Below, one piece after another: positions 3,996 to 6,539 of a stretch of DNA of 6,539 nucleotides. The first letter of the stretch is position 1. Every line of letters starts with the position of its first letter. Under the pieces are notes generated by a model. That model worked only from the letters and a program-made list of their open reading frames with translations, ran no database searches and was not told the DNA's origin. The stretch spans positions 1-6,539 of the forward strand of contig JAKBCB010000218.1 of assembly GCA_021808185.1 (NCBI GenBank), in the 5' to 3' direction. The translations under genes and the position numbers were made by a program. Source of the DNA: Pseudomonadota bacterium. Lineage in GTDB: Bacteria; Pseudomonadota; Alphaproteobacteria; Acetobacterales; Acetobacteraceae.

Positions 3996-6539
3996 CTTGC
4001 CTCCAGCAGCGCGACGGGCTGCGACGCAAACATCTCGGCGAGACCGATACGGGTCGCCGCATTCCGCATGCCGGCCGCCGACCCGCCTTGATCAAGCGCA
4101 TCAACAAGCCTGCGGCCGTGCAGAAGACGCGGCAACATGACTGTAGTTTCATTCCAGAACGCTGTCGGAATCACGGGATTTCGGATCATTCCATTGTCTT
4201 GCACAAGCTCCGCCGCAGTCAGGCGCGCCACTGCAACAATGATCGCCCGCCCTTCGTGCAGGCGCGCGAAGGCCAGCGCATGCTCCGCCGCCGGCCCCTC
4301 GATGCGCAGCTTCTGATAGGTGCCCGCCGCGAACAGCCCCGGCATGCGCGCCCGCAGCGCCAGCGCGCGCGCGATCAGCGCCTGCTTGATCCGCCCATCG
4401 CGCCAGCATTCGATCAGCTCGGCCGGCGGGGCGGAGCGGGCGAACGCCTCGGCCCGCGCCTGCCAGTCCACCGGCCGGCGGTTGTCCGGGTCCACCAGGG
4501 AGAAATCCCAGAACTCGGTGCCCTGATAGAGGTCGGGGATGCCCGGCACGGTCAGCCGCAGCAGCGTCTGCGCGAGGCTGTTCACCGCGCCCGCCGGGGC
4601 GATGCGGGCGGCGAAGGCGGCCAGTTCCTGGGCCACCCCGGCGCTGCGCGCGGGGTTGAGGCAGCCGGCCAGGAAATCCTGGCACGCAGCCTCATAGGCC
4701 TCGTTCGGCGCGGCCCATTCGCTGTGCCGCTTGGCCTCCCGCACCGCCTTCTCCAGCCAGCCGCCGACCCGCTCGCGATACGCCGCGAGACCGGCCTGGT
4801 CGGTGGGGTCGAGGTCGAGCGGCCAGGCGGCGACCAGCGTCTGATAGAGCATCAGCTCATCGGCCTCGTCCGGCGCCAGGATGCCGTCCACCTCGCGCTT
4901 CAGCGGCGCATTGAGACGCATCCACCGCGCAACCGCGGCTTCCCAGGCCTCCGGCACTTCGCTCAGCACGGCGAGCCGGGCGCGGGTATCCTCGCCCCGC
5001 TTGTGGTCGTGCGTCGCGGTGGCGAGCAGGCCGCGCGGGAAGCGCCGCCGCCGCGCCTCCATGGCGGCGTGGAAGGCGGCGGGGGTCAGGGCGAACTGGT
5101 CGGGGTCGGCGCCGACCTCGTTGCGGCTCAGCAGCCGGCCGTAGCGGTAGAAGGCGGTATCCTCCACCGACTTCGCGGCGGTGGGGGCGGAAAGCTGCTG
5201 GAAGCGCACCATCGCCCGCAGCCGTTCCTGCCGCGCCGGGCCGGCCGGCACGCTGCGCAGCCCGTCCCCGCCGAGCCAGCCGCCGAGCAGGTCGAGCAGG
5301 CCGCGATCGGCGGCGCGCATCGTCCGCCGCGCCCCGGCCATCGCCCAGGCGAGGTCCCGCGCATCGGCCTCCGACGCGCCGGCGGCGCCCGCATAGATCC
5401 GGTAGCTGTGGAAATGCACCAGGAGCTCCTCAAGCGCCCTTCGCAAGGCCGTTAATGTCCAGTCTCGTGTGGCGACATTGCGGCGGGCGATCCGATGCAA
5501 CGCGGCAGCCGTTGCCCATAGTTCGCTGGACAGGGTTTCGCGCAGAATCTGGCGCCGGGCGGGCATGGCCTCGGCCGCGAATTCGGCCGGCCGGCCGGTG
5601 ACGGCGGTCCACAGCATGGTCAGCGGCGCGGCGCCGGCGGGGTCGTGCAGCACCGCCGCCACTTCGCTCATGAAGTCGTACCCGGTGGTGCCGTCGGTCA
5701 GCCAGTCGGCCGGCAGGTGCTCGTGCGGGGCGAGAATCTTCTCGATCCACAGGATGCCATGCTCCGGCCGCGCCGCGGCCAGCCGGCGGCGCAGCTTGCG
5801 GCAGTAGCCGCGCGGATCGGCCAGCCCGTCCACGTGGTCGATCCGCACGCCGTCGATCAGCCCCTCGGCATAGAGGCGCAGGACATAGGCGTGCGTCGCC
5901 TCGAACACGTCCGGCCGCTCGGCGCGCAGCCCGGCCAGCCCGTTGATGTCAAAAAAGCGCCGCCAGTTGATCTCGTCCGCCGCCGCGCGCCACCAGGCGA
6001 GACGGTAGTGCTGCCGTTCCAGCAGCGCATGCAGCCGCGCGCGGGACGGGGCATCGTTGACGGCGGCGAGCGCCGCGGCGAAGGCATCCGGCCGTTCCGC
6101 GAACGCGGCGACCAGTGCCGCGCGGTCGGCGGCGGCCCGCTCGCGCGTCAGCCGGCCCTCCGCGAAGCGGCCCGCAAGGTCGTCCAGCGCGCCCCCGGCC
6201 GCCCGCAGGATCGCCGGATAGTCCCGTGGCGCGACCGGGAAACGGTGCGCGTCATAGACCGCGACGAAGAATCGACCGTCCGCCGGATCGAAACGCAGCA
6301 CGAGGTCGCCGGCGGCCAGCACCTCGCCATAGGAGGCGCCCAGGAACGGTGCCAGCAGCCGTCCGCGCAGGGCCGGATCGGGCGGGTCCCAGTCGATATC
6401 GAAATATTCGGCATAGGGGCTGGCGCGGCCCCATTCCAGGACATCCAGCCACCACGCGTTGTCCGCGCCGCCCACGCCCATGTGGTTCGGCACGATGTCC
6501 AGGATCAGCCCCATCTCCCGCGCGCGCAGCGCCGCGACC
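3992..6539 (-). CDS. treY: Maltooligosyl trehalose synthase, GH13 (5' end outside window)
   Basis: The enzyme rearranges the reducing-end alpha-1,4 bond of maltodextrins to alpha-1,1, giving maltooligosyl trehalose for TreZ to cleave. The frame runs open off the right edge. The first ATG in view (6514) is internal, since the eight codons before it (VAALRARE) continue the family sequence. About 80-90 N-terminal residues should be missing, for a full length near 930. Numbering from that Met: DIVPNHM (6-12); a TreY-type insertion (about 50-180); INWRRFFDINGLAGLR (182-197); DGVRIDHVDGL (221-231) with likely nucleophile D226; LWIEKIL (255-261) with likely acid/base E258; TATHDHKRGEDTR (499-511) with likely stabiliser D503; and VPGIPDLYQGTEFWDFSLVDPDNRRPVDW (656-684), typical of TreY and distinct from other GH13 enzymes. 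Motif IV reads HDHKR where the form I recall best is HDTKR; I believe both occur. The C-terminus ends in the expected PVALL. The last 4 bases overlap otsA. A low-GC patch covers about residues 772-791. Confidence 0.96.
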   Translation of the reverse strand, partial: VAALRAREMGLILDIVPNHMGVGGADNAWWLDVLEWGRASPYAEYFDIDWDPPDPALRGRLLAPFLGASYGEVLAAGDLVLRFDPADGRFFVAVYDAHRFPVAPRDYPAILRAAGGALDDLAGRFAEGRLTRERAAADRAALVAAFAERPDAFAAALAAVNDAPSRARLHALLERQHYRLAWWRAAADEINWRRFFDINGLAGLRAERPDVFEATHAYVLRLYAEGLIDGVRIDHVDGLADPRGYCRKLRRRLAAARPEHGILWIEKILAPHEHLPADWLTDGTTGYDFMSEVAAVLHDPAGAAPLTMLWTAVTGRPAEFAAEAMPARRQILRETLSSELWATAAALHRIARRNVATRDWTLTALRRALEELLVHFHSYRIYAGAAGASEADARDLAWAMAGARRTMRAADRGLLDLLGGWLGGDGLRSVPAGPARQERLRAMVRFQQLSAPTAAKSVEDTAFYRYGRLLSRNEVGADPDQFALTPAAFHAAMEARRRRFPRGLLATATHDHKRGEDTRARLAVLSEVPEAWEAAVARWMRLNAPLKREVDGILAPDEADELMLYQTLVAAWPLDLDPTDQAGLAAYRERVGGWLEKAVREAKRHSEWAAPNEAYEAACQDFLAGCLNPARSAGVAQELAAFAARIAPAGAVNSLAQTLLRLTVPGIPDLYQGTEFWDFSLVDPDNRRPVDWQARAEAFARSAPPAELIECWRDGRIKQALIARALALRARMPGLFAAGTYQKLRIEGPAAEHALAFARLHEGRAIIVAVARLTAAELVQDNGMIRNPVIPTAFWNETTVMLPRLLHGRRLVDALDQGGSAAGMRNAATRIGLAEMFASQPVALLEAR
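4000..4004 (-). promoter_or_regulatory. Ribosome binding site for otsA
   Basis: On the minus strand GGAGG lies 4 bases before the otsA ATG, inside the last codons of treY. It fixes the otsA start at 3995 and permits independent initiation as well as coupling through the ATGA overlap. Confidence 0.7.

Noticed and set aside
1887..4091. Long plus-strand open frame (734 codons) overlapping bpt in another frame and antisense to otsA
   Set aside because: It spans two well-identified genes in a shifted or opposite frame and has low-complexity R/Q/H/A-rich content, so it is a shadow frame.
4141..4210. Possible sigma-type promoter for otsA inside the low-GC patch (minus strand)
   Set aside because: I tried several -10/-35 pairings, for example TTCCGA with TACAGT, but the spacing was off (19 bases) and the match poor. 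It is kept only as a question under the low-GC finding.
2816..5455. Very long plus-strand open frame (879 codons) antisense to otsA and treY
   Set aside because: The translation is dominated by R, A, P and G with no recognisable motif or domain, and it lies opposite two genes with full family signatures. Long antisense frames are expected in DNA of this GC content.
5583..5598. GGCCGGCCGGCC self-complementary run
   Set aside because: It is a short GC palindrome within treY codons and is readily explained by composition and the Arg-Pro-Ala coding.
5951..5956. Six-base homopolymer (TTTTTT on the coding strand) in treY, a possible slippage site
   Set aside because: It encodes the conserved Phe-Phe of RRFFDIN and the frame stays correct on both sides. 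There is no nearby stem or alternative frame to suggest programmed frameshifting.

Overview
This is a GC-rich window (mostly around 70% G+C, with G or C at nearly every third codon position) that is densely coding. Family content, codon use and gene style suggest an alphaproteobacterium, perhaps Rhodospirillales/Acetobacteraceae. No rRNA, tRNA or species-diagnostic marker is present, so the placement is an inference.

Layout. Bases 1-228 (+) are the 3' end of a BenE-type benzoate/H+ symporter gene. Bases 229-533 are the only real intergenic gap. It is largely filled by a compact inverted-repeat element (about 261-434): two strong GC-rich hairpins facing each other, a smaller central stem, and matching 6-bp outer ends. 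Bases 534-2472 (+) hold three tightly packed genes that look co-transcribed: a cytosolic glutathione S-transferase-like protein, a small RDD-family membrane protein (8-nt gap), and the N-end-rule aminoacyl-protein transferase Bpt (4-nt overlap). Bases 2484-6539 (-) hold two trehalose genes transcribed toward them: maltooligosyl-trehalose synthase treY (5' end beyond the window edge) followed by trehalose-6-phosphate synthase otsA, joined by a 4-nt ATGA overlap. The two blocks converge with only 11 bases between their stop codons.

How the genes work together. TreY converts the reducing end of a glycogen-derived maltodextrin into a trehalosyl unit, which TreZ would release; TreZ is not in view. 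OtsA makes trehalose-6-phosphate from UDP-glucose and glucose-6-phosphate, which a phosphatase such as OtsB would finish; none is in view and OtsA has no fused phosphatase domain. The first enzymes of two separate trehalose routes therefore appear to share one transcript. On the plus strand, the N-degron transferase Bpt is translationally linked to an RDD membrane protein of unknown role.

I see no defence system, mobile-gene cassette, CRISPR array or clearly undescribed system. The items most worth a second look are the palindromic element at 261-434, the treY-otsA coupling, and a sharp low-GC patch inside treY at about 4141-4200.
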